Origin: an uncultured Oscillospiraceae bacterium
Lineage (GTDB): Bacteria > Bacillota > Clostridia > Oscillospirales > Oscillospiraceae
Assembly: GCA_944386995.1 (NCBI GenBank)
Contig: CALXDF010000032.1
Location: 1 to 39,604, forward strand
Direction of reading: 5' to 3'
DNA length: 39,604 bases
Translations under genes and position numbers: made by a program
The notes under the pieces: model-generated
What the model was told of the DNA's origin: nothing
What the model saw: the letters and a program-made list of their open reading frames with translations, nothing else
Databases searched by the model: none
Shown: positions 1 through 7,179 of the stretch, in pieces
How positions within the stretch are numbered: the first letter of the stretch is position 1
Layout: every line of letters begins with the position of its first letter

Positions 1-2
1 TG

Positions 3-977
3 AACGGCTCCCCCTGGGGGCTGTTCCTGGCCGTGGAGGAGCCGGAGGAGGCCTTCGCCCGGCGGAACTTCGGGGCGGACCACGGGCAGCTCTACAAGCC
101 GGACTACACCTCCCTGAACGCCGAGAACGCCGATGTGGCTCTGCGCTATGTGGGCAACGACCCGGAGTGCTACCCCAATATTTTTGACAATGCCAAGTTC
201 GATGTGGGCGAGGCGGATCAGGCGCGGCTCATCCGGGCACTGGAGACGTTGGCCTCCGGAGAGAATTTGGAAACTGCGGTGAATGTGGACCAGGTGCTGC
301 GGTACTTTGTGGTGCAGGTGTTCGTGATGAACTGGGACAGCTATCTGGGGCACACGGGGCACAACTACTTTCTCTATGAGGAGGACGGGATTCTTTCCAT
401 CCTGCCCTGGGACTACAACCTGTCCTTCGGCACCTATGCCCTGGGGATGACCGACCCCATCCGGGACCCCAACGTGCTCCTTAACTGGCCCATCAACACC
501 CCCGCCCGGGGGGCGACCATGCTGGAGCGCCCCCTCTACCACAACCTGATGAAGAACGACGAATATTTTGCCCGGTACCACGCCTATTTCGACCAGTTCC
601 TCACGGAGTATCTGGAGAGCGGCCGGTGTGAGGCGGTCATCCGGGAGGCGCAGGTCCTTATCGCCCTCTATGTGGAGGCGGACCCCACCGCCTTCTGCTC
701 CTATGAGGACCACCAGCTGGCGGTGGACACTTTGCTGGAGGTGTGCCGCCTGCGCTCCGAAAGCGCCCGGGGACAGCTGGAGGGGACCTCTCCCTCCACC
801 CTGGCCCAGCAGGCAGAGCACCCGGACGCCGGGGTGGACGCCTCCCACGTGGACCTGCGGGTCTTGGGGGACTTTGAGGACCTGGAAAGCGCGGTGATGT
901 ATGACCAGACTCGGGTCAATCGTGCTGGAAATGGGGAGGGCCCCGGAAACTGCCCCAAAACGGGAGATGTCCGGTGA
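3..977 (+). CDS. CotH-family (spore coat kinase-like) protein, 5'-truncated by the window edge
   Basis: The reading frame is open from the first bases, so the gene starts upstream of the window; about 324 C-terminal residues are visible. The fragment opens with NGSPWGLFLAVEE, which matches the CotH motif in which an NGxxxGLY-like strand precedes a conserved glutamate. Further on, NYFLYEEDG and ILPWDYNLSFG match the second conserved CotH block, whose WD acidic residue belongs to the kinase active site in characterised CotH proteins. Members phosphorylate spore-coat or surface proteins, or are exported proteins of unknown target. No signal peptide can be judged because the N-terminus is missing. 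The last 60 residues are low-complexity and probably not part of the fold. A strong hairpin terminator follows 129 bp downstream. The family call is firm; the substrate is unknown. Confidence 0.85.
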   Translation, partial: NGSPWGLFLAVEEPEEAFARRNFGADHGQLYKPDYTSLNAENADVALRYVGNDPECYPNIFDNAKFDVGEADQARLIRALETLASGENLETAVNVDQVLRYFVVQVFVMNWDSYLGHTGHNYFLYEEDGILSILPWDYNLSFGTYALGMTDPIRDPNVLLNWPINTPARGATMLERPLYHNLMKNDEYFARYHAYFDQFLTEYLESGRCEAVIREAQVLIALYVEADPTAFCSYEDHQLAVDTLLEVCRLRSESARGQLEGTSPSTLAQQAEHPDAGVDASHVDLRVLGDFEDLESAVMYDQTRVNRAGNGEGPGNCPKTGDVR

Positions 978-1105
978 GACACGGCGGAATGGCTGAAACA
1001 CCGACCCGATCACATCCGGACGAACAGCGCCAAACCGGAAAGGAAGCGATGGACAGGCAAGCCGCTTCCCGCCGGGGCAATTCCGCAGATGCCGGCGGCC
1101 TTTGC

Positions 1106-1143
1106 AAAAGAGCCCTGATCCCTTGCAGGATCAGGGCTCTTTT
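1106..1143 (+). terminator. Intrinsic terminator after the CotH gene
   Basis: Perfect 16-bp inverted repeat (1106-1121 with 1128-1143) with a 6-nt loop. The arm begins with AAAAG and ends with CTTTT, so it could act in both directions. It lies just downstream of the CotH stop codon at 975-977. Confidence 0.85.
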
Positions 1144-1588
1144 GCCCCGCGGGAAGAACCCCGCACATTTGGGAACTTCCCGCATGACCCGCAGGAGTTC
1201 CCGGCAGAGGAGGCTCGCACTCTGCCGGTTTTCAGAGAGGATGCTGCGGGTCCGCCCGAAGTCCAAAGTTACGGCCCATCGGGATCCGATACACGGTGCG
1301 TCCGTAAGGTTACTATGAGAATACAGGGAACAGGCGCGTTTGATGCTGGGAGGAGAGGCTGCTTGGCCCGGAGGATCGCCTGCGGCGAACTTTACAATTG
1401 TGTAAGGCTCGCCGTTTTAGCCGTTTCTATAGTAAAATGATGATGACAGACCGCAGATGCATGCCGGCCGGGATATCGAAAAGCCGCACTGTCCGTCCTT
1501 CCCGGAGAAGAGGGCGGGGAAGCGGTGATGTGCCCGACGCATGCAGAACCAATATCCGGCATTCCGGGCAGATAGAAACGGAGGAAAT
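1144..1588. other. Intergenic stretch, no gene seen
   Basis: About 445 bp lie between the CotH terminator and the solute-binding pseudogene. The open frames here have no convincing ribosome-binding site or recognisable protein. Visible elements are an 8-bp inverted repeat (1149-1156 with 1176-1183) and a short dyad around ACAATTGT near 1395. No good promoter for the downstream pseudogene could be assigned. Confidence 0.5.
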
Positions 1589-2306
1589 ATGGACAGGAGG
1601 AAACGGATCCTATGTGTGCTGTTTTGCCTGCTGGCGGCGGGGGGAATGCTCGTCGGCTGCGGCAGCAGAGAAGTCGCAAATGAATTGGACATGGAAGATT
1701 GGCAGTCATGGCGGATCGGCACACCGCTGGCCTGGAGCTCGGACTACTATTTGTCCGAACAGGTCCGCATCCCCCATCTCTATCTTTATGACAGCATAGG
1801 TGACTGCATTATGGCCCTGCGGTTTGGCTATGTGGATGCCATTGCGGTGGATGCTCTGTACGCCTACAGCATGGTGGCGGAGTATTCAGATCTTGCGATC
1901 CAGGAGGAGCCGATCGGGGAGGACTCTCTGGTGGCCTATATCACCAACGCCCGCCGGGACATTCTGGAGCAGATGAACGAATATATTCCCAAGCTGAAGG
2001 CAAGTGAGACCTACACGGACATGGTGGAACGGGCCAACGCTGAGGAGTTTATCCCCAACACGAATATCCCCCAGGTGGAGGATGGGGAAGTGCTGCGGGG
2101 TGGCCATCAATACCGGCGGCAGCGGTTACCCCTACACCTACTACGACTTTGTCACGGAAGAACCACAGGGCGTGGACATTGAGTTTATCAAACACTTTGC
2201 TGCGGAATACGGCTATACCATCGAGTGGTTCGACAGCAGCTGGGACGCCTGCTCCCTGGCGATTGCCAACGGGGAGGTGGACGTCTTTGTATACGCCATC
2301 TCCAAG
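1589..2306 (+). pseudogene. Family 3 solute-binding lipoprotein (possibly the sensor part of a larger protein), frameshifted and truncated
   Basis: The start ATG at 1589 has GGAGG five bases upstream. The product opens with a lipoprotein signal peptide whose lipobox is LVGC, with Cys24 as the lipidated residue. The following sequence (IGTPLAWSSDYYLSEQ, then a YVDAIAVDALYAYS block) resembles a periplasmic-binding-protein lobe. At 2097-2100 there is one G too many. After ...GEVLR the frame shifts, and the expected continuation VAINTGGSGYPYTYYDF...GVDIEFIKHFAAEYGY is found in the next frame. That continuation is the N-terminal part of an SBP_bac_3 domain, so the intact protein may have carried two binding domains, as in EvgS-like sensors or tandem receptors. 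The second domain breaks off near 2306, where sequence antisense to a response regulator begins. Pseudogene status is seen directly; the original full architecture is inference. Confidence 0.75.
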
Positions 2307-2491
2307 TCAAAGCCGTTTCCGTCCGGCAGGTTCACATCCAGTAATGCCAAATCAAAGTGATCGCCTGCCAGCAGTTGCCGCGCCTTCTGGCAGTTATAGG
2401 CGGCAACGGTGAGGTATCCGCTGCTGTCCAGTTCAAAGCAGAGGCCGGCGCTGAGGGCCAGATCGTCCTCTACAACCATGATTTTTTCCAT
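2301..2491 (-). pseudogene. Response regulator receiver domain, 3'-truncated
   Basis: Start codon at 2491 on the minus strand, preceded by GGAGA seven bases upstream. The product begins MEKIMVVEDD and runs to LLDVNLPDGNGFDL. These are the acidic pair near strand 1 and the phosphoacceptor Asp of a CheY-type receiver with its DxxLPDxxG loop. About 62 residues remain, half a receiver. The allosteric Thr/Ser, the Lys and any DNA-binding output domain are gone. At about 2303 the frame runs into the antisense strand of the solute-binding pseudogene. Its promoter and leader look intact, so a short receiver fragment might still be transcribed. Two-component response regulators of this type (OmpR/PhoB-like) normally pair with a histidine kinase; none is present here. 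Confidence 0.8.
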
Positions 2492-2563
2492 ATGTGTTTC
2501 TCCTGTGCTGTCTCTTGGACGGCATGGAGGGGGAGGGGTTCCTCCACGCCATTTCAATGCCCA

Positions 2564-2592
2564 ATTATAGCGCAGATTGATGCGTTTGCCAA
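2564..2592 (-). promoter_or_regulatory. Promoter of the truncated response regulator
   Basis: On the minus strand, TTGGCA (2587-2592) and a perfect TATAAT (2564-2569) are separated by 17 bp. The leader that follows contains a 10-bp hairpin (2521-2530 with 2541-2550, one G-T pair) before the ribosome-binding site. Confidence 0.65.
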
Positions 2593-2639
2593 CAGGGGTT
2601 CCAGAGCATGAACCATCCGGCGGGCAGAAAAAAACGAAC

Positions 2640-2671
2640 AGCACCAGACGGAATGCGTTCCGACTGGTGCT
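2640..2671 (-). terminator. Terminator of the T-box(Trp) operon
   Basis: Inverted repeat of two stacked stems (2640-2647 with 2664-2671, and 2649-2653 with 2658-2662). On the minus strand a run of seven T residues follows within a few bases. It sits about 40 bp after the aldo/keto reductase stop codon. Confidence 0.8.
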
Positions 2672-2712
2672 GCGTGGTCATAGCCTCCTGACCGGCAGGC
2701 TGTTGTTGTGTG

Positions 2713-3771
2713 TCACTGGCCGCTGGATGATTCCCCGTTCAGATCCGTAAGAATAATGCTTTGGTAGCGGGGTGAGGTGCGCTCCAATTCATAGCACTCC
2801 CCCTCAGGGGTGGGGTACTGGTTCAAAAAAGTCCGAATGGCGGCCAGATCCTCCTCAGCCAAATCGAATTGCAGCGTACGGAGATTGGACGTCACATGCC
2901 TGGAGTTCCGGGTGCCCACCATCACGGCCCCCACGCTCTCCTGCCGCAGGATATACTGGGTGGCCACGTTGGCAATGGACACCTGGTACTTTTCGGCGAT
3001 CCCCTTGAGGAGCACCAGCAGCTTCTGCAGCCCGTCCCAGCCCAGGGAGTCCTCGATGATCTGCATGTATTTCACCTGGGAGCGGGTTTCTGGGGCCTCA
3101 TAGGCCTTTCCCATGTACCGCTCGTCCAGGAAGCCGCCGGCCAGGGTGCCGTAGCAGAAGGTGCAGATGCCGTGCTGAGCGCTGTAATCCAGCAGCGTCC
3201 GCTCCGGCCGCCGGTCAAACAGGGAGTACTGGGCCTGGTTGGACACCACCGGGATCCCGGCGTCCACCATCATTTTCAGGCGCTCCGTGTCCATGTTGCA
3301 CATGCCGATGTTGCGGATCTTCCCCTTCTCCTGGAGGCGGACCAGGTCAAAGGCAGTGTCCATCATCCCCGGGATGCTGAAATCCCACCAGTGGAACTGG
3401 ACCAAATCCAGGGCCTCCCGGTGCATCCGCTTGAGAGAGCGGTCCACGATCCGCTCCGTGTACTCCCGGTTGATAGTGGGCAGGATGGCCTTGTCGGGGA
3501 CGAACTTGGTGTGGATCTGGATGTCCTCCTCCCGGTAGTTCCCGTCCCGCTTGAGCTCGCTGACGAACTCCCCGATGATCTCCTCCACGCCGGTGTAGAT
3601 GTCGGCGCAGTCAAAGGTAGTGAAACCCTGGTCGATCAGCATGTGGAAAGCCCGGAGTGCATCCTGAATGTCCAGGTGCCCTTGCAGGCAATGCTCCGCA
3701 GACAGCTGCCAGCAGCCGTTGATGATGCGGTTAAAGGTGTAGCCGTTTTTGAAATGGTTTTTCTGTTCCAT
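2713..3771 (-). CDS. Aldo/keto reductase
   Basis: 352 residues. The start at 3771 is chosen because AAGGAGA lies ahead of it and the protein then opens MEQKNHFKNGYTFNRIINGCWQL, the usual first strand of the fold. The catalytic tetrad of the aldo/keto reductase barrel is visible: Asp and Tyr in TFDCADIYTG, Lys in IQIHTKFVPD and His in VQFHWWDF. A C-terminal NADP-binding stretch is present (VGAVMVGTRNSRHVTSNL). Family members reduce aldehydes or ketones with NADPH. It is the last gene of a four-gene operon (19 bp after the permease) under a T-box leader, so its substrate may come from the compound imported and hydrolysed by its neighbours; that is inference. The specific substrate cannot be read from sequence. 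Confidence 0.9.
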   Translation of the reverse strand: MEQKNHFKNGYTFNRIINGCWQLSAEHCLQGHLDIQDALRAFHMLIDQGFTTFDCADIYTGVEEIIGEFVSELKRDGNYREEDIQIHTKFVPDKAILPTINREYTERIVDRSLKRMHREALDLVQFHWWDFSIPGMMDTAFDLVRLQEKGKIRNIGMCNMDTERLKMMVDAGIPVVSNQAQYSLFDRRPERTLLDYSAQHGICTFCYGTLAGGFLDERYMGKAYEAPETRSQVKYMQIIEDSLGWDGLQKLLVLLKGIAEKYQVSIANVATQYILRQESVGAVMVGTRNSRHVTSNLRTLQFDLAEEDLAAIRTFLNQYPTPEGECYELERTSPRYQSIILTDLNGESSSGQ

Positions 3772-3790
3772 GGAAACCAGTCTCCTTTCC

Positions 3791-5089
3791 TTATTGGATG
3801 CCCAGCATGGCAAAGAGAATTGCGATGAATGTGGCCAGGGTGGTGTTGAGCACGGTGGTGACCGCCACATGCTTATATCCCTCTTTGTGGGTGACGTTGC
3901 AGGCGTTGAGGGTCAGCACCACGGCGCTGTTGTGGGGCAGGGAATCGAAGGTGCGGGCAGCGGCACAGATTACCCGAACCAGGGAGGCGGGATTGCCGCC
4001 CATGGCCAGGAGCTTGCTGCTGAAGCTGTCCAGCACAAACTGGACGCCGCCGGTGGCAGAGCCGGACACGCCGGCGATCACTGCCACGCAGATGAAGGCG
4101 AAGAGATAGGGGTTGCCGCCGGAGACCCGCTCCAGGCCTGCCAGCAGCAGGTCATACCCTGGGACAGCGGTGACAATGCCGCTGAAACCAATGATGGCGC
4201 AGGTAGACAGAACGGACATGGAGCTTTTAGCTGCCTGGTTCAAGGTAGCGGTGACGCCCTTCGCCCCACCCAGCCGCCGGAAGAACAGCGCCATGGCGGC
4301 GATGGCACCCAGATAAAGAGAGGCATAAGCCGGCACGCTGAAGCCGTTCAGCGCCACCAGCACCACGCCGATGGGCACCACCGCCAGCAGCGGGTGGGGC
4401 AGCCCCTTCTTGTCCAGGTCGATGTCAAAGGATTCCCCATCCAAAGGGAGGAAGCCTTCCCCTCGTTCCTTGGCTTTTTTCCCTTCCCGGTAGAGATAGC
4501 CGGCGTTGACGATAAAGAGGAACACGGTCATGGTAATCCCGGTGACCGGCCCGGCGGCAGCCGGGACGCCGAAGGTGTCTGTGGCCAGGATGTTGATGGT
4601 GTCGGCAATGCCGGGCAGCATCTGCTGGGAGACGCAGGCGCCAAGCACGCAGGCGGGGATCAGGCTGCGGGGGATATCCCCCACCTTGAAAAAAGCGCAG
4701 GCGATGGGATAGACGGTGAAGATGATGACAAAGACGTTGATACCGCAGAAGGTCAGCAGCCAGGACACCGCGAATACCGCCACCACAATGGCCCGGGTTC
4801 CCGAACGGCGGATCACGGCGTTGGCAATGGACTCGGTGAGGCCGCTCTTCTCCAGGAAGCAGCCCAGCAGCTGCCCGCCCAGAAACAGCGGGAACATGCT
4901 GGTCACAGAACTGGCCACCCCCTCCAGATAGGCGCCGTAGCCGTTCAACAGGCCGATGCTGCCGGTAGCGGAGACCAGGAAGGCAGCCGCACTGGAGAGA
5001 ATAATCAGGTTAATGCCCCGCAGGGAGCCTGCAACCACCAGGACAAGGGCCAGGAAAATGCCGATCAGGCTGATCAGTTGTGCGCTCAT
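3791..5089 (-). CDS. GntP-type permease (12-TM ion-coupled transporter)
   Basis: 432 residues, almost entirely hydrophobic, with about twelve membrane segments and a charged cytoplasmic loop in the middle (REGKKAKERGEG). The pattern of glycine-rich re-entrant segments (FPLFLGGQLLGCFLEKSG, SGSATGGVQFVLDSFSSKLL, SLPHNSAVVLTLNAC) fits the GntP/ion-transporter superfamily. Those proteins carry gluconate, citrate, other carboxylates or amino-acid-like acids across the cytoplasmic membrane. AGGAGA precedes the start. The gene sits between an amidohydrolase and an aldo/keto reductase under a T-box leader that appears to sense tRNA-Trp. A substrate linked to tryptophan (an indole acid, a Trp conjugate or a precursor) is therefore a reasonable hypothesis, but only inference. 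Confidence 0.8.
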   Translation of the reverse strand: MSAQLISLIGIFLALVLVVAGSLRGINLIILSSAAAFLVSATGSIGLLNGYGAYLEGVASSVTSMFPLFLGGQLLGCFLEKSGLTESIANAVIRRSGTRAIVVAVFAVSWLLTFCGINVFVIIFTVYPIACAFFKVGDIPRSLIPACVLGACVSQQMLPGIADTINILATDTFGVPAAAGPVTGITMTVFLFIVNAGYLYREGKKAKERGEGFLPLDGESFDIDLDKKGLPHPLLAVVPIGVVLVALNGFSVPAYASLYLGAIAAMALFFRRLGGAKGVTATLNQAAKSSMSVLSTCAIIGFSGIVTAVPGYDLLLAGLERVSGGNPYLFAFICVAVIAGVSGSATGGVQFVLDSFSSKLLAMGGNPASLVRVICAAARTFDSLPHNSAVVLTLNACNVTHKEGYKHVAVTTVLNTTLATFIAILFAMLGIQ

Positions 5090-5144
5090 AGGCTTCTCCT
5101 CTCTCAGAAATAGAATTTGGATGAAGGGGACGGTAAGCGGATTC

Positions 5145-6467
5145 TTACCAGAGCCGGAAGGTACCGCCGTCGCAGGGGATGCCGGCCATCATGGGATTGA
5201 AATTCTGCTTGGTGATGGCGGGCAGGTCGCTTTTCACCAGGCGGCAGCCCTTGGAGATCAGCCGGATGTTGCGCAGATCCCGGATGTTCTGATCCGGCCG
5301 GCCCTCTACAATGATGAAGTCTCCCAGCTTGCCCGGCTCCAGGGTGCCGGTCTCCTTCAGGATGCCGCACAGGTCGGCCCCGTTGCGGGTGGCGGCGCGG
5401 ATGGCCTGCAGCGGCGTCATCCCCACATCTTCCACCAGCAGCTCCGCCTCCCGCACGGTGGGGGTGGTGCCGTCGATGGGATCCGAGGGCAGCAAGTCCG
5501 TGCCGGTGCAGATGGTCACCCCGGCCTCCACCGCCCGGCGGCAGGAGTTGATGTGCTCCCGGGCAGCGACCTCCTGCTTGCGCAGGTGCCACTCGGGCGA
5601 ACCGTGCTTCCGGAGATAGTCGTTGCAGTGGGACACCACCAGGGTGGGGGTCAGGAAGGTGCCCTTCTCCGCCATCATGCGGCAGGTCTCCTCCGAGAGG
5701 GTGTAGGCGTGCTCCACGCTGTCCAGCCCCAGCCGGACCGCCTGGGCGATGGCCCGGTCGATGGAGAGGTGGGCGGCGATGCGCTTGGAGTTGTTGTGGG
5801 CCACCTCGATGCAGGCCTTCACCTCCTCCTCCGTCATCTGGATGTCCAGCGTGCCCTCGTAGGCCCCTGCCAGGCCGCCGGTGTACATCAGCTTGATCTG
5901 GTCCACACCCTGGGCCAGCTGCCCCCGGAGCCCACGGATGAATTCATCCGCGCCGGAGCACTGCACATTGCGGGGAGTGTTGTAGCCGTGGCCTGCGTGG
6001 GGGCAGAGGGCGGAGCCGCAGGTGATGATCCGGGGGCCGCCGAACATGCCCTTGTTGATGGCGTTGCGCACGGCGATCTCCGAGGTGTCGGCGTTGCCCA
6101 CGCCCCGGACGGTGGTGACGCCGCACAGCAGCGCCTCGCAGGCCCGGCGGTAGGTGACCATGGCCCGGTAGGCGTCGCCGAACTTATCCACGTAGTAGGG
6201 GAGGTAGGGCAGCTCCAGGGACAGGTGCACGTGGGTGTTGACGAGCCCCGGCAGAACGGTATAGGTGTTGTCGGAGAGATCCAGGGGGAAGACCTCCCCG
6301 TCGGCGGTGATGGCGGGATCGTAGCCCGCCGCGCTGCCGCAGTAGACCAGCCGGTCATCGGCGATGGTGTCCCCGTTGAAGAACACGAACACGGCGTTTT
6401 CAATGGCCGGGGCCCCGGTGCCGTCCACCAGGCGGACGTTTTTGATCACAGTGTACTTCTTTTTCAT
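5145..6467 (-). CDS. Metal-dependent amidohydrolase (imidazolonepropionase/prolidase-like)
   Basis: 440 residues. The start at 6467 has GGAGG upstream and gives MKKKYTVIKNVRLVDGTG, the typical first beta-strands of amidohydrolase-superfamily enzymes. Metal ligands are all visible: HxH in NTHVHLSLEL, a probable carboxylated Lys in DQIKLMYTGG, His in RIAAHLS, His in SVEHAYTL and the catalytic Asp in CTGTDLLP. The C-terminus returns to the N-terminal beta-sandwich (GTLEPGKLGDFIIVEGRP). The subgroup resembles HutI-like cyclic amidases and Xaa-Pro/Xaa-Arg dipeptidases. It could cleave a cyclic amide, an N-acyl amino acid or a dipeptide. It follows the TIGR04076-like gene by 16 bp and precedes the permease by 55 bp in one operon. 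Activity class is well supported; substrate unknown. Confidence 0.88.
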   Translation of the reverse strand: MKKKYTVIKNVRLVDGTGAPAIENAVFVFFNGDTIADDRLVYCGSAAGYDPAITADGEVFPLDLSDNTYTVLPGLVNTHVHLSLELPYLPYYVDKFGDAYRAMVTYRRACEALLCGVTTVRGVGNADTSEIAVRNAINKGMFGGPRIITCGSALCPHAGHGYNTPRNVQCSGADEFIRGLRGQLAQGVDQIKLMYTGGLAGAYEGTLDIQMTEEEVKACIEVAHNNSKRIAAHLSIDRAIAQAVRLGLDSVEHAYTLSEETCRMMAEKGTFLTPTLVVSHCNDYLRKHGSPEWHLRKQEVAAREHINSCRRAVEAGVTICTGTDLLPSDPIDGTTPTVREAELLVEDVGMTPLQAIRAATRNGADLCGILKETGTLEPGKLGDFIIVEGRPDQNIRDLRNIRLISKGCRLVKSDLPAITKQNFNPMMAGIPCDGGTFRLW

Positions 6468-6483
6468 GGCAATGTTCCTCCTT

Positions 6484-6825
6484 TTATGGCTGTTCGCCGC
6501 CCAGGGGGACAACGGTGCATTCCCCGTGGCTTTGGCGGCGGAGTTTGGTGCGGGTGATCTTGAACCGGGCCCCGCAGTTGGGATCCGGACAGGCGATGTA
6601 GGCGTCGGTGCTCATCCAGTCATTGGGATCCCGGACCCGCTGCTTGGCGGGCAGCAGCGGCAGGAGCGCCCCCAGAGCGTACATGGAAAACGCCGTGGGC
6701 TGGGGAAAGACCAGGTTTTCCCCCTCCACCAGGAAGTAATCCCCAACGCGGTGGCTGCACACCATGGGGCGGTCTGTGGCGGTTACCTCGACCTTCAGGT
6801 CGTAAATTTCAAAGCTGTCGTCCAT
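6484..6825 (-). CDS. TIGR04076-like small protein
   Basis: 113 residues; AAGGAG lies seven bases before the ATG. The order of features matches TIGR04076 proteins: a beta-strand with basic residues (IYDLKVEVTATD), a Cys-containing turn before an SHRVGDYFLVEG strand, then a PxxFSMYALGALLPLLPA helix and, near the end, a CPDPNCGARFKI segment. The paired cysteines (CPDPNC) could bind metal. The function of this family is not known; members often sit beside aldo/keto reductases and amidohydrolases in Firmicutes (recollection, not checked). It is the first gene after the T-box leader and presumably the most tightly controlled of the four. Confidence 0.7.
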   Translation of the reverse strand: MDDSFEIYDLKVEVTATDRPMVCSHRVGDYFLVEGENLVFPQPTAFSMYALGALLPLLPAKQRVRDPNDWMSTDAYIACPDPNCGARFKITRTKLRRQSHGECTVVPLGGEQP

Positions 6826-6856
6826 ATTTGCACTCCTTTCTTCACACAGAAACAAT

Positions 6857-7143
6857 AAAAAAAGCCTGTCCCTGAAGATAAAACTCTTCAAGGACAGGCT
6901 GAAAAACCTGCGGTGCCACCTTGTTTGACGCAAAAGCGCCCACCTCAACGGATGCCAACACATCCTGTGCCCGGTAACGGTGGCCCTCCGTCTCTGCTGA
7001 CTCCGCGGAGATCCCTCCGCGTTTCGCTTCGCCCTCTGAGGCCCACTCGCAGCTGCTGCACCGCCCGGCTCCCACCAACCCGGACTCGCTGAAAGGCCGT
7101 CTCGCTGCGTATCTTCCTCATCAACGGTTTTCTGTTTGAAATT
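6857..7143 (-). promoter_or_regulatory. T-box leader, specifier reads as UGG (Trp)
   Basis: Minus-strand leader with a canonical T-box motif AGGTGGCACCGCAGG (6907-6921). A terminator hairpin follows (6863-6871 with 6892-6900) and ends in seven T residues. In Stem I, the segments GCAGC and GCTGC pair around an internal loop whose 3' side reads GAG-TGG-G before CCTC pairs with GAGG. That places the specifier TGG at 7043-7045, followed by the usual purine. The T-box UGGC would pair with a tRNA ending GCCA, meaning discriminator base G73, which bacterial tRNA-Trp has. The leader should terminate transcription when tRNA-Trp is charged and read through when it is not. The T-box itself is certain; the Trp assignment was made by eye. 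Confidence 0.9.
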
Positions 7144-7149
7144 GGGCAT

Positions 7150-7178
7150 AGTATAGCTGAGCACTTTCTCCTTGTCAA
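7150..7178 (-). promoter_or_regulatory. Promoter of the T-box(Trp) operon
   Basis: Consensus TTGACA (7173-7178) and TATACT (7150-7155) with a 17-bp spacer on the minus strand. The -35 box begins just past the purF stop codon at 7180-7182, so the two transcription units are packed with no spacer. Confidence 0.85.
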
Positions 7179-7179
7179 G

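Noticed and set aside
3749..5113. 454-codon frame antisense to the GntP permease
   Set aside because: Low-complexity His/Gly/Gln-rich product; the minus strand encodes a complete membrane transporter.
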